In this document: positions 1-11,174 of the stretch, in pieces
How positions within the stretch are numbered: position 1 is the stretch's first letter
How the letters are laid out: every line of letters begins with the position of its first letter
Assembly: GCF_016888125.1 (NCBI RefSeq)
Contig: NZ_JACSWA010000336.1
Location: forward strand, 1-48,793
Length of the DNA stretch: 48,793 nt
DNA from: Spirulina sp. CCY15215
GTDB taxonomy: Bacteria > Cyanobacteriota > Cyanobacteriia > Cyanobacteriales > Spirulinaceae
Reading direction: 5' to 3'
Made by a program: the position numbers and the translations under genes
The notes under the pieces: model-generated
What the model was told of the DNA's origin: nothing
What the model saw: the letters and a program-made list of their open reading frames with translations, nothing else
Database searches by the model: none

Positions 1-145
1 CTATCAACATATTAGAACTTAAGCATTAGCTATCAACATATTAGAACTTAAGCATTAGCTATCAACATATTAGAACTTAAGCATTAGCTATCAACATTAT
101 AGAACTTAAGCATTAGCTATCAACATATTAGAACTTAAGCATTAG

Positions 146-208
146 CGGGCAAGATGCCCGCACTACCATAGCCAGAGAATACAGTAGTGAGAGCGTCTCG
201 CTCCCTAG
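146..208. repeat. 63-bp hairpin element, copy 1
   Basis: It opens with a perfect hairpin (CGGGCA-AGA-TGCCCG, 146-160) and ends with a second inverted repeat around GAGCGTCTCGCTC. Copy 2 differs at one base near position 190 (A versus G). It looks like a small dispersed palindromic repeat picked up by the 29-bp array and duplicated with it. Confidence 0.8.
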
Positions 209-295
209 CTATCAACATTATAGAACTTAAGCATTAGCTATCAACATATTAGAACTTAAGCATTAGCTATCAACATATTAGAACTTAAGCATTAG

Positions 296-358
296 CGGGC
301 AAGATGCCCGCACTACCATAGCCAGAGAATACAGTAGTGGGAGCGTCTCGCTCCCTAG
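296..358. repeat. 63-bp hairpin element, copy 2
   Basis: Near-identical to the element at 146-208, with the same hairpin start (CGGGCA-AGA-TGCCCG at 296-310). Here the second palindrome is complete (GGGAGCG-TCT-CGCTCCC). Confidence 0.8.
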
Positions 359-374
359 CTGCTTCCGTCTTAAG

Positions 375-611
<237 letters not shown>

Positions 612-627
<16 letters not shown>

Positions 628-1811
628 AACTTCGCAAGCCAAGCATCGTAATGTCCGGCATTATCTCCATCCATTGCGCCATCGGTATAACCAGTAATAT
701 AAATATTATTGTGGGCATCCAAAGCGATCGCATTGCAACCATCCTCCCCAGGAGTGCCGATCTGCTTAATCCAATCTTGACTGCCATCGGGAGAGTATTT
801 CGCTACCCAAGCATCAGACTCCCCTGCATTTGTGCCTTCCATGTCCCCAAAAGTAAAGCCCGCTAGATAAATATTCCCCTCGAGATCGATCGCCACCCCT
901 GTAGATTCCTCATCATCGCTACTACCAAGCTGTTTCACCCATTGCTGAATCCCCGAACTATTATACTTTGCTACCCAAGCATCTTTGCCACCCGCATTTT
1001 TCTCACCCATTATTCCTTCGGTATAGCCCACCAGATAAATATTTCCTTGAGGATCGATGGCAATATCATTACATCCGGTGTTTTCCGCACTCCCCAAAGG
1101 GACAATCCATTTTTGGATTCCTTCGCCACTATAGCGGGCGATCCAAGTATGAGATACTTCTCCTTGTCCCGTCATCGGCATAGAAGTATTCCCCGCCACA
1201 TAAACATTAATATAAGTTCGTCCGGTCTGAGGACTGACCTCCTCGCCGATCGCCAAAGTTGTCGCTGCTTCTTCGTGATATTTCCCCAAAGGAGTCCACC
1301 ACAGCCGCACTCCTGTCTCATCGTACTTGGCTAACCATGCTTCCCAGTCTCCCTCTGCCGGGACGGTATAGCCCGTGATATAAATATTACCTTGGCGATC
1401 GACCCCGATACTATTGGGAATTTGGGGATGAATTTCCGTCAAAGGTTTGAGCCATTCTTGCTGTCCTTCTGGACTATATTTTGCCAGCCATGTCTGGGCA
1501 ATTTGGCTCTCTTCATTATCCTTGAGACTGTAGGTGTAGCCCAAAAGATAAACACTATTATCTGGCGCGATCGCAATGCCATTGGATTCATCTTCTCCCA
1601 CGGTTCCTAACTGCGTCAACCAAAGCTGCTGACCTGTGGGAGTATATTTAGCAATCCAAGCATCATTTCCCCCTTTATTTTCTCCTTCCAAAGCACCAGA
1701 TGTATAACCTGTAACGTAAATATTACCCGATGAGTCAATCGCAAGATCGTAAGCATCATCTTCCCCTGCCGTCCCCAGTTGTTCGGTCCATTCCACAGTT
1801 ACATTACTCAT
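612..1811 (-). CDS. SBBP beta-propeller repeat protein
   Basis: A 399-residue protein built of about seven repeats of 55-60 residues. Each has the pattern W..QLG....D...IA.D..GNIY..GYT, then a G...D.W.AKY segment. This is the SBBP (beta-propeller repeat, PF06739-type) signature and predicts a seven-bladed propeller, usually a ligand- or protein-binding scaffold. I see no signal peptide, membrane helix or catalytic residues. The last blade ends AWLAKLVVES, and the TGA stop is formed by GAGAGTTGA, the reverse complement of the adjoining heptamer repeat, so the extreme C-terminus may have been set by repeat expansion. It is divergent from the small gene at 1881. The binding partner is unknown. 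Confidence 0.85.
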
Positions 1812-1880
1812 CGTTTAGTTCTCTTTAGAATTTTGCGTAGAATATAATTTATTATTTCATCGATCGCCGTTCCTTGATAA

Positions 1881-2135
1881 ATGAGTTTTCCAGAAACCAC
1901 CGCCTACGTCCGTATCACCCAGCAATCTTGGTATCAGGGACAGATCGAAGGAGAAGTCCAAGCTGCTTCCTATGAATGGCAATTTCAATGGCGCTTTCGT
2001 CAGGGAAAATTAATCGTGCATCCTTCTTTGGGACGTGCTTTGATTCTCGAACCCCTTAACCGTTTTCTTGAACGCTGTGACTATCAACTCGAACCTGGAG
2101 GAAATTATCAGTTTACCGTCAGAGCGAAATTATAA
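1881..2135 (+). CDS. Small conserved cyanobacterial protein (possibly DUF3146)
   Basis: An 84-residue soluble protein starting MSFPETTAYVRITQQSW, rich in aromatic residues (YEWQFQWRF) and predicted mostly beta. From memory it resembles a short cyanobacteria-only family of unknown function (DUF3146); the family assignment is tentative. It ends 27 bp before the large kinase gene on the same strand and may be co-transcribed with it. No catalytic motif is visible. Confidence 0.7.
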   Translation: MSFPETTAYVRITQQSWYQGQIEGEVQAASYEWQFQWRFRQGKLIVHPSLGRALILEPLNRFLERCDYQLEPGGNYQFTVRAKL

Positions 2136-2162
2136 TATAGAAAAAGGAACATAGGAGCGGGA

Positions 2163-5100
2163 ATGGAACGAGATAAACTCAAAGTGTTGCTCATTTCCGA
2201 GAGAGTGGCAGACCATCAACAACTTGCCAGTCTCTGCGATCGCCTGCCGAATTTCGAGTTGAGTTGGGAAAAAACGCCTCCAGGTCTTTTCGATCGCAAT
2301 TTCGCGATCGTTATCCTTGCCGTCCCTAGAGATAGCCTCTCTGCCCTTGTAAAACGGTGTCATCCCAGCCCTGTTATTTTCCTCATCGATACCCCAGAAG
2401 TGGGAATTAGCGCTTGGGAAACGGGGATTGCTGATTATTGGCTGCGATCGCAACTGAACCTCGCTTTTGTCGATCGCGCCTTGCGATCGCTCTGGGAACG
2501 TCACTGGTTGCAACGCACTAATCAAACCCTCACCGAAAAACTAGCTAAATACCAACATATTGAAAATACCTTTCGCAAGGGCGGGGAAATGGACTTAGAA
2601 GCCTCGCGATCGCAATTATCGGGAATTTTAGCCATTGCCGATGATGCCATTATTTCCATCAATACCCAACAAAAAATTACCGTCTTTAATTGTGGTGCAG
2701 AGAAAATTTTTGGCTATACCCAAGAGGAAATCTTAGGTTGTCCTCTGAGTATTCTGTTACCCGATCGCTTTACAAACTCACATCAGCATCACATTGGTCA
2801 GTTTTCCCAGGGTACCAGTAAAGCCAGGAAAATGGGAGAACGAAGTAAAATTATCGGTCGTCGCAAAAATGGAGAGGAATTTCCCGCCGAAGCCTCCATT
2901 TCTATGTTAGATATTGATGGAGAAAAGATTTTTACGACTATTTTGCGGGATATCAGCGATCGCCAACGGGCAGAAGAACAATTACAAAGAAGTCAATATT
3001 TTATCGAGCGCGTTGCCAATACTAGCCCCAGTTTGCTTTATATTTACGACCTCGTTGCCGATAAAAATGTCTATTTGAACGGCGATCGCAGCTTATTGGG
3101 CTACTCGACGGAAGAAATTCAAGAGATTGGCGATCGCTTCTTTTCGCAAATTCTTCACCCTGACGATCTGGAACTGTTACCCCAGCGTTTACAACATTTT
3201 CAGACGGCGAAAGATGGCGATGTGATTAAAACTGAATACCGCATTCGCAATAAAAACGGTCAATGGTGTTGGCTTTACAGTCGCGATATTATTTTCTCGA
3301 GGGATGCTGACGGTCAACCCCAAGAGATTCTTGGTGTTGCTGTCGATATTAGCGATCGCAAGGAAGCCGAAGCTCAGTTAAAAGAATATCGCGAACATCT
3401 GGAAGAATTGGTAGAAAAACGCACTAATGAACTCCTCTCAGCTAACCAACAACTGCAACAAGAAATTCAAGAACGAAAACAGGCGCAAGCAGCACTTTAT
3501 TTTCAAGCTCGTTTGCTCGATATGGTAGAACACGCCATTATTGCTACGGATATGTCTGGGACAATTACTTATTGGAATCGAGGGGCGCAAACCCTTTATG
3601 GTTGGTTATCTGAGGAAGTGATGGGACGCAATATCATGGATGTTACTCCCTCAGATACGACTCAAAAACAGGCCGGAGAAATTATGGATAGTTTGTATCG
3701 AGGAGAAAGCTGGTCTGGAGAATTTAGAGTGAGGAGACGAGACGGGAGGGAATTTCCGGCGATGATTATGGACTCTCCTATTTATAACGAAACAGGAGAA
3801 TTAATCGGGATTGTGGGTATTTCCTTCGATAATAGCGAACGCAAACAAGCAGAAGAAGCCTTGCAAAAAGCCAATGCAGAATTGGGGATTACCGTCGAAC
3901 AGCAAACTCGAGATTTAGGAGGGGCGATCGGGAAATTACAACAAGAAATCGTCAAGCGCAAACTCGCCGAAATCGAATTGCAAGAAAGTGGGGAACGCTT
4001 TCGCGTTGTTCTGCAAACCTCTCCTATCGTCGTTTTTCACCAAGATACCGACCTTTGTTACACTTGGGTTTACAATCTCCTCGATCCCTTCAAACCTGAA
4101 GATTTTATCGGCAAGCGGGATGAAGATGTCTTCGATCGCGAAACGGCACGACACCTCAAGCAAATCAAACAAGAAGTTATTACAAGCGGTAAGGGAACTC
4201 GCGTAGAAACACCGGTGTTCTATCAGGATAAAGTTCTCTATTACGATATGACCTTAGAACCCTTGCGCTATCGATCTGGGCGCATTATTGGTTTGACTGG
4301 TGCCGCGATTGAAATTACCGATCGCAAGAAAGCAGAAGAAAATCTGAAACAACAAATGGAACGCGATCGCCTGTTAGAGCGAATTGCTCGTCATGTTAGA
4401 CAATCTTTACATCTCGACGATATTCTCAACACGACTACCCGAGAAGTTCGACAACTCCTGCAAAGCGATCGCGCTCTCATTTTCCGCTATTATCCCGACA
4501 ATAAGGGCATTATTACCCACGAATCGGTTAAACCTGGACAAAAGTGCCTCCTCGGTTTGGAAATTCAAGAGAAAATTCTTAATCGCAATTGCTATAAAAA
4601 CTATTATCAAGGCAAAGGCAAGATTCTCTCTATTGTCGATGATGATGCAATGCCGGGTTGTTTGCGAGAGTATTTACAAACATTGGGTGTAAAATCTTCC
4701 CTCGTGGTTCCCCTTCTGCAACAAAGCGATCTGTGGGGTTTGCTCATCGTTCATCAATGTCAAACCGTGCATCAATGGCAGCCTTGGGAGATAACCTTGC
4801 TCGAGCAATTGGCTGTACAAGTAGCGATCGCCATTCAACAAGCCGAATTATATCGCCAACTCTCGGATAAATTGGCACAAGAGCAACAAGTTCAACTGCA
4901 ATTACAAGAAGCCAAAGAAGCAGCCGATGCGGCCAACCAAGCCAAAAGCGAGTTTTTAGCCAATATGAGCCACGAACTTCGCACTCCCCTCAATGCTATC
5001 CTTGGTTTTACGCAAATTATGACGAGGAACTCTCAGTTAAACATCGAAGAGCAAGAGTATTTAGAGATTATTAATCGTTCTGGAGAACATTTACTCTCTT

Positions 5101-6383
5101 TGATTAATGATATTTTGGATTTATCAAAAATCGAAGCGGGGCGCATTTCTTGCGATCGCGAAGGTTTCGATCTTTTTGAACTCCTCGATAATCTGCAATC
5201 TATGTTGCATCTGAAAGCAGAATCGAAAGGTTTGTCTTTAACTTTCTATCGCACTGCGGATCTGCCGCAATTTATTGCCAGCGATCGCCAAAAATTGCGC
5301 TCAACTCTCATTAATTTGGTCGGTAATGCGATTAAATTTACTGAACGCGGTCATATTATTCTCAGAGTTAGAGTATCGGGAGGGGAAAGTCTGGAAGAAA
5401 TCACTCTTCACTTTGAAATTGAAGATACGGGAGTGGGAATTGCACCAGAAGAAATCGATACTTTATTTAATGCTTTTGTGCAAACAAATTCCCGTCAAAA
5501 ACTAACAGAAGGAACGGGTTTAGGGTTAACAATTAGCCGTCATTTTGTCCGCTTGCTGGGGGGAGAGATTGAGGTGAAAAGTAGCCTCGGGCAAGGTTCT
5601 ACCTTTGCTTTTTCCATTATTTGCCCTATTGCTGATGAGAAAGAAGTCTTATCAAATTTAGGCGATCGCCGCATTATCGGGCTTGAATCTGAGGAAACTT
5701 ATCGGCTTCTCATTGTCGAAGATCGCTGGACAAATCGCCGCTTATTGCGAGACTTGTTGGAGGCGATCGGGTTTACACTGCGGGAAGTCACCAACGGACA
5801 AGATGCGATCGCCCTTTGGCAGGAATGGCAACCCCATTTAATTTTGATGGATATGCAAATGCCCGTTATGGATGGTTACGAAGCGACTCGCGCTATTCGC
5901 TTACAAGAGAAAAAGAGAAGACAAAAAGGAACTGCGACTCTCAACTCTCGTGTTCCCATTATCGCCCTCACTGCCAGCGCTTTCGAGTCCCAACGCCCTT
6001 CTATTTTAGCGGCAGGATGTGACGATTTGATTGTCAAACCCTTTGCAGAAAGCGATCTGCTCGAGATTATTGCCAAACACTTAGGCGTACATTATCGTTA
6101 TCAAACAACACCGATCGCATCTTTTTCTCAGTCAGCTACACCCATACAATTAACCCGTAAAGATTTACAACAACTCTCAGGAGAAGAGCGATCGCAACTT
6201 CACCAACTTGCCCTCTGCGCTCGAGGGCGACAATTATGCGAAAGAATTGAACAATTATTCCCTGAAGATGGGTCTGACTTGAGGCGATCGCTGCTCTCCC
6301 TTGTCGATAATCTCGATTTTGAGCGTATCATCGAATTAATGGAACTCGATGATACACAAAAAGTGGAATTGGACAATGAATAA
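2163..6383 (+). CDS. Hybrid sensor histidine kinase (pseudo-REC, 4x PAS, GAF, HisKA, HATPase, REC)
   Basis: A 1406-residue cytoplasmic kinase. Order by approximate residue: receiver-like N-terminus lacking a clear phospho-Asp (1-120), PAS (150-270), PAS (276-404), coiled coil (405-445), PAS (447-565), PAS (607-727), GAF (733-899), HisKA with SHELRTPLN (His937), HATPase_c with [15 protein letters not shown] and GTGLGL (1040-1165), then a receiver with Asp1230 in [14 protein letters not shown]. The C-terminal 80 residues are helical and resemble an HPt-like tail without an obvious His. The GAF domain resembles bilin-binding cyanobacteriochrome GAFs and has Cys833 near the usual attachment position, but followed by Leu rather than His. 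The next gene overlaps by 8 bp, so they are probably co-transcribed. No transmembrane segment. The signal is unknown. Confidence 0.9.
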   Translation: MERDKLKVLLISERVADHQQLASLCDRLPNFELSWEKTPPGLFDRNFAIVILAVPRDSLSALVKRCHPSPVIFLIDTPEVGISAWETGIADYWLRSQLNLAFVDRALRSLWERHWLQRTNQTLTEKLAKYQHIENTFRKGGEMDLEASRSQLSGILAIADDAIISINTQQKITVFNCGAEKIFGYTQEEILGCPLSILLPDRFTNSHQHHIGQFSQGTSKARKMGERSKIIGRRKNGEEFPAEASISMLDIDGEKIFTTILRDISDRQRAEEQLQRSQYFIERVANTSPSLLYIYDLVADKNVYLNGDRSLLGYSTEEIQEIGDRFFSQILHPDDLELLPQRLQHFQTAKDGDVIKTEYRIRNKNGQWCWLYSRDIIFSRDADGQPQEILGVAVDISDRKEAEAQLKEYREHLEELVEKRTNELLSANQQLQQEIQERKQAQAALYFQARLLDMVEHAIIATDMSGTITYWNRGAQTLYGWLSEEVMGRNIMDVTPSDTTQKQAGEIMDSLYRGESWSGEFRVRRRDGREFPAMIMDSPIYNETGELIGIVGISFDNSERKQAEEALQKANAELGITVEQQTRDLGGAIGKLQQEIVKRKLAEIELQESGERFRVVLQTSPIVVFHQDTDLCYTWVYNLLDPFKPEDFIGKRDEDVFDRETARHLKQIKQEVITSGKGTRVETPVFYQDKVLYYDMTLEPLRYRSGRIIGLTGAAIEITDRKKAEENLKQQMERDRLLERIARHVRQSLHLDDILNTTTREVRQLLQSDRALIFRYYPDNKGIITHESVKPGQKCLLGLEIQEKILNRNCYKNYYQGKGKILSIVDDDAMPGCLREYLQTLGVKSSLVVPLLQQSDLWGLLIVHQCQTVHQWQPWEITLLEQLAVQVAIAIQQAELYRQLSDKLAQEQQVQLQLQEAKEAADAANQAKSEFLANMSHELRTPLNAILGFTQIMTRNSQLNIEEQEYLEIINRSGEHLLSLINDILDLSKIEAGRISCDREGFDLFELLDNLQSMLHLKAESKGLSLTFYRTADLPQFIASDRQKLRSTLINLVGNAIKFTERGHIILRVRVSGGESLEEITLHFEIEDTGVGIAPEEIDTLFNAFVQTNSRQKLTEGTGLGLTISRHFVRLLGGEIEVKSSLGQGSTFAFSIICPIADEKEVLSNLGDRRIIGLESEETYRLLIVEDRWTNRRLLRDLLEAIGFTLREVTNGQDAIALWQEWQPHLILMDMQMPVMDGYEATRAIRLQEKKRRQKGTATLNSRVPIIALTASAFESQRPSILAAGCDDLIVKPFAESDLLEIIAKHLGVHYRYQTTPIASFSQSATPIQLTRKDLQQLSGEERSQLHQLALCARGRQLCERIEQLFPEDGSDLRRSLLSLVDNLDFERIIELMELDDTQKVELDNE

Positions 6384-7575
6384 GCAAAAAAAACGCAAAA
6401 ACGATATTTTAGTGGTAGACGATCACCTCGACAATGTGACACTTCTGATGGGGCTGCTGAGGGAGTACGGCTATGAAGTTCGTCAGGTTTTGAGCGGACG
6501 GCAAGCTCTGCACGTCATTCAACACGATCCGCCAGATTTGATCCTCTTGGATATTATGATGCCAGAAATGGATGGTTATCAGGTTTGTGAAAAACTGAAG
6601 AATACACCGAAAACTCGTCATATTCCCGTGATTTTTCTCAGCGCCCTCAATGATCTTTCCGATAAAGTTAAGGGGTTTAAATTGGGAGGAGCAGACTATA
6701 TTACCAAACCGTTTAGAGTTGAAGAAGTTCTCGCTCGGGTACAGCATCAAACCACCATTTTAACACAAAAAAAACAATTGCTGGCACAGAATCTTCGCTT
6801 GCAACAAGAAATTAAAGAGCGTCAACAAGCCGAGATGCAATTAAAACAAGTTAATCAAGAACTGCAACGCTCTAATGATGATTTGGAGCAATTTACATCA
6901 ATAGTTTCTCACGATTTGCGCCAACCCCTGACAACAATTAATGGTTATGCCAGTTTATTATTAATGAAGTATGCAGGCCAATTTCCTGGGGATGCCGAAA
7001 GGTTTATCCGACGCATTAGTAATGCGGGGGAGCGGATGGAACAAATGATCGAGGATCTACTCTTTTGCGCCCACATAGGAGGGATGGATCGATCGCGGTT
7101 TGAACAGATTGAAGGCGATCGCCTTCTCGATGAAACTCTCGAAAATCTACGCAGTACAATTGAGAATACTCAAGCTATTATTGAAAGAGAGCATCTTCCC
7201 ATTATCTTTGCCAATCCCATTCAATTGAGAGAACTATTAGAAAATTTGATTGCAAATGCCCTCAAATATTGCGATCGCAGTCCTCCTCAAGTCAAGATAT
7301 CCGCCCGAGAAACAGCTACAGATATCTGTTTTTCGGTACAAGATAACGGTATTGGCATTGACCCTCAATCCTATGAAGAAATTTTCCAAATTTTTCACCG
7401 CTTGCATCCAGATAAACACTATTCTGGAACAGGGATCGGGTTAGCAATTTGTCAAAAAATCGTAGAAGCCCACGGTGGTCGGATTTGGCTGGATTCTCAA
7501 CCTTGTCTCGGTTCAACATTTTACTTTACGATTCCCCAACAAAAAGTGGATAATGAAAGAGTAACTAATCGTTGA
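6376..7575 (+). CDS. Response regulator-histidine kinase (REC-HisKA-HATPase)
   Basis: I place the start at ATG 6376 ([10 protein letters not shown]), overlapping the upstream stop by 8 bp; ATG 6349 would extend it into the upstream gene with no support. The 399-residue protein has an N-terminal receiver with DD and Asp59 (LLDIMMPEMDGY), a coiled-coil linker (130-165), an H-box of the phytochrome-kinase type (SHDLRQPL, His179), and HATPase_c motifs (NLIANALKY, DNGIGI, GTGIGL). It probably takes phosphate from the upstream hybrid kinase or another sensor and relays it through its own kinase core. Arrangement and strand place it in the same operon as the diguanylate cyclase 51 bp downstream. Confidence 0.9.
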   Translation: MNKQKKRKNDILVVDDHLDNVTLLMGLLREYGYEVRQVLSGRQALHVIQHDPPDLILLDIMMPEMDGYQVCEKLKNTPKTRHIPVIFLSALNDLSDKVKGFKLGGADYITKPFRVEEVLARVQHQTTILTQKKQLLAQNLRLQQEIKERQQAEMQLKQVNQELQRSNDDLEQFTSIVSHDLRQPLTTINGYASLLLMKYAGQFPGDAERFIRRISNAGERMEQMIEDLLFCAHIGGMDRSRFEQIEGDRLLDETLENLRSTIENTQAIIEREHLPIIFANPIQLRELLENLIANALKYCDRSPPQVKISARETATDICFSVQDNGIGIDPQSYEEIFQIFHRLHPDKHYSGTGIGLAICQKIVEAHGGRIWLDSQPCLGSTFYFTIPQQKVDNERVTNR

Positions 7576-7626
7576 GGAAAAGAAAGAAAATAAAACTCAC
7601 ATTTTTTCCTTTCTTCTCTTATAAAA

Positions 7627-9594
7627 ATGGAAAGTCATGTCAAATCTAATCAAAAAGGGGATATTTTAATCGTTGACGATATTCCAGAAAATGTACGCTT
7701 GTTGTTTGAAATGCTGACCGGACAAGGCCATGAGGTTCGGCAAACCATTACGGGAAAACAAGCATTACAAGCCATTGGTTGCGATCCTCCTGATTTAATT
7801 CTCCTCGATATTATGATGCCCAAAATGGACGGTTATCAGGTTTGTCAGCACCTGAAGGCCGACCCAGAAACGCGAGATATTCCAGTTATTTTTCTCAGTG
7901 CCAAAGACAAACCGATCGATCGCGTTGAAGCCTTTAAAGTCGGTGGGGCGGATTATATCAGCAAACCCTTTTATATTGAAGAAGTTTTAGCGCGGGTTGA
8001 ACATCAACTTATTTTAGTTCGACAACGACAACAACTAGAGGCAAAAAATACCTGTTTACAACAAGAAATAGAAGAACGTGAGAAAGTTGAAATGGCTTTA
8101 AAAAAACAACAGGAATTTTTGCACTTGGCGATCGATGCCAATCCCAATTTAATCTATGTTAAAGATGAGCAGGGAAAATTTACCCTGGCAAATTGCGCTC
8201 TCGCTAAATTGTACGATACAACGGTGGAGAATTTAGTTGGGAAAAGTGAAGCGGATTTTAATGGCGATCGCCAACAAATTTTACAAGATGCTCAAAGGGA
8301 GATAGCAAAAGCATCCCGTCAAATCAATACTGCTCTTGTTACCCCAACCATTACCACAGAACCAATTTTCGATCGCCAAACTCAAACAGTGCGCTGGTTT
8401 CAAACCACAAAAACCGCCTTTGCTTCTCCTGATGGAAAAACTTGTTGGATATTAGGGGTATCTGTCGATATTACCGAACGCCAACAAGCAGAAGCAGCCC
8501 TTTGGGTACAAGCAGAACGAGAACGCCTTTTGAGAACTATAGCCCAGCGCATTCGCCAATCTTTGGATGTAGCAGAAATTCTCCAGCAAACCGTCAGGGA
8601 AATTCAGCAATTTTTACAAACCGATCGGGTGGCGATTTGCCGTCAAGAAAGCGATCGCACCTATCGAGTTGTAGTAGAATCGGTTTCTACTCCCTGGCTG
8701 TCCTTAGAAGGAGTAACGATCGCCGATGGATGGCTTCTGAATATCGCGGCAGAGTGGGAAAGTAAGAGCAACTTACCCCCTCATGCGATCGCCGACGCGA
8801 CAACAAAAAATATAGAAAATATAGAAAATATTTCTTCTTCTTTAGGTGACTTTTTACAGCAATGGCAAGTTCGCTCTCAATGTATCGTGCCAATTTTTAA
8901 GAGTCATCTTCCACCAGATTCCAGTTCTTATGGGCTTTGGGGGGCGATCGTCGTTCATCAATGCGAGGCTGTACGAGAATGGCAGGAGGGAGAATTAGAA
9001 ATTCTCTCTTCCCTCGCGACTCAAGTGGCGATCGCCGTGCAACAGGGGGAATTGTTAGCTAAACTCGAAGTTGCCAACCGCGAGTTAAAGAATCTCGCTA
9101 ATGTAGACGGTTTGACAGGACTGGCCAACCGACGGCGGTTTGATGAAGTTCTCAACAAAGAATGGCAGCGAATGCAGCGCGATCGCGCTCCCCTCTCGCT
9201 GATTTTGGCTGATATTGACTTTTTCAAGCGCTACAATGACACCTACGGCCACCAAAAGGGAGATGAATGTTTAAAAGCCGTTGCTCTGGCTATTCGCTCT
9301 GGCAGCCAACGCTCCTCAGATTTAGCCGCTCGTTATGGGGGAGAAGAATTTGCGGTGATTTTGCCCAATACTTCTCTTGAGGATGCAGTTAAAATTGCTT
9401 GTCAGATTCAAGAACAAGTACGAGCATTACGGATCAATCGCTCTCCCTTATCCGCTTTTCCTTATCTTACTGTTTCTTCGGGTGTAGCCAGTCAGTTTCC
9501 TCACAAACAAGAAACTTTAGAAAACCTGATCGGTACCGCAGATGCAGCCCTCTATCGAGCCAAGGCTTCCGGACGCGATCGCGTGGAGTTGTAA
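7627..9594 (+). CDS. Response regulator diguanylate cyclase (REC-PAS-GAF-GGDEF)
   Basis: A 655-residue cytoplasmic protein that should make cyclic di-GMP from two GTP. It has a receiver (1-125, Asp61 in LLDIMMPKMDGY), a PAS (158-291), a GAF (about 297-475) and a GGDEF domain (490-650). The active-site signature is RYGGEEF with GGEEF at 571-575, so it is predicted active. RSSD at 562-565, five residues upstream, is an intact inhibitory I-site for product feedback. The GAF lacks the bilin cysteine. Its receiver is closely similar to that of the preceding kinase, which suggests duplication within the island. The last codons carry GGAG that can serve as ribosome binding site for the next gene, whose ATG lies 1 bp after this stop. 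Confidence 0.92.
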   Translation: MESHVKSNQKGDILIVDDIPENVRLLFEMLTGQGHEVRQTITGKQALQAIGCDPPDLILLDIMMPKMDGYQVCQHLKADPETRDIPVIFLSAKDKPIDRVEAFKVGGADYISKPFYIEEVLARVEHQLILVRQRQQLEAKNTCLQQEIEEREKVEMALKKQQEFLHLAIDANPNLIYVKDEQGKFTLANCALAKLYDTTVENLVGKSEADFNGDRQQILQDAQREIAKASRQINTALVTPTITTEPIFDRQTQTVRWFQTTKTAFASPDGKTCWILGVSVDITERQQAEAALWVQAERERLLRTIAQRIRQSLDVAEILQQTVREIQQFLQTDRVAICRQESDRTYRVVVESVSTPWLSLEGVTIADGWLLNIAAEWESKSNLPPHAIADATTKNIENIENISSSLGDFLQQWQVRSQCIVPIFKSHLPPDSSSYGLWGAIVVHQCEAVREWQEGELEILSSLATQVAIAVQQGELLAKLEVANRELKNLANVDGLTGLANRRRFDEVLNKEWQRMQRDRAPLSLILADIDFFKRYNDTYGHQKGDECLKAVALAIRSGSQRSSDLAARYGGEEFAVILPNTSLEDAVKIACQIQEQVRALRINRSPLSAFPYLTVSSGVASQFPHKQETLENLIGTADAALYRAKASGRDRVEL

Positions 9595-9595
9595 A

Positions 9596-11137
<1,542 letters not shown>

Positions 11138-11174
11138 TACTCTGATTAATCATTGATAATTGTTTATTGAAAAA

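Larger units (their letters stand above)
1..358. repeat. Composite array of 29-bp tandem repeats and two 63-bp hairpin elements
   Basis: Eight copies of a 29-bp unit (begins CTATCAACAT, ends AAGCATTAG) lie head to tail: five at 1-145 and three at 209-295. Some copies differ by an AT/TA swap (CATATTAG versus CATTATAG). Each block is followed by a near-identical 63-bp element (146-208 and 296-358). There are no unique spacers between units, so this is not a CRISPR array. No open reading frame in this stretch looks real. The array continues past the left edge of the window, so its full length is unknown. Confidence 0.9.

Noticed and set aside
1-358. CRISPR array made of 29-bp repeats
   Set aside because: Units follow each other directly with no unique spacers, some are slightly diverged, and no cas genes are present.
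2163-2525. Intact receiver domain at the N-terminus of the first kinase
   Set aside because: The region has the fold-like pattern, but the acidic pocket and phospho-Asp are not recognisable; described as pseudo-REC.
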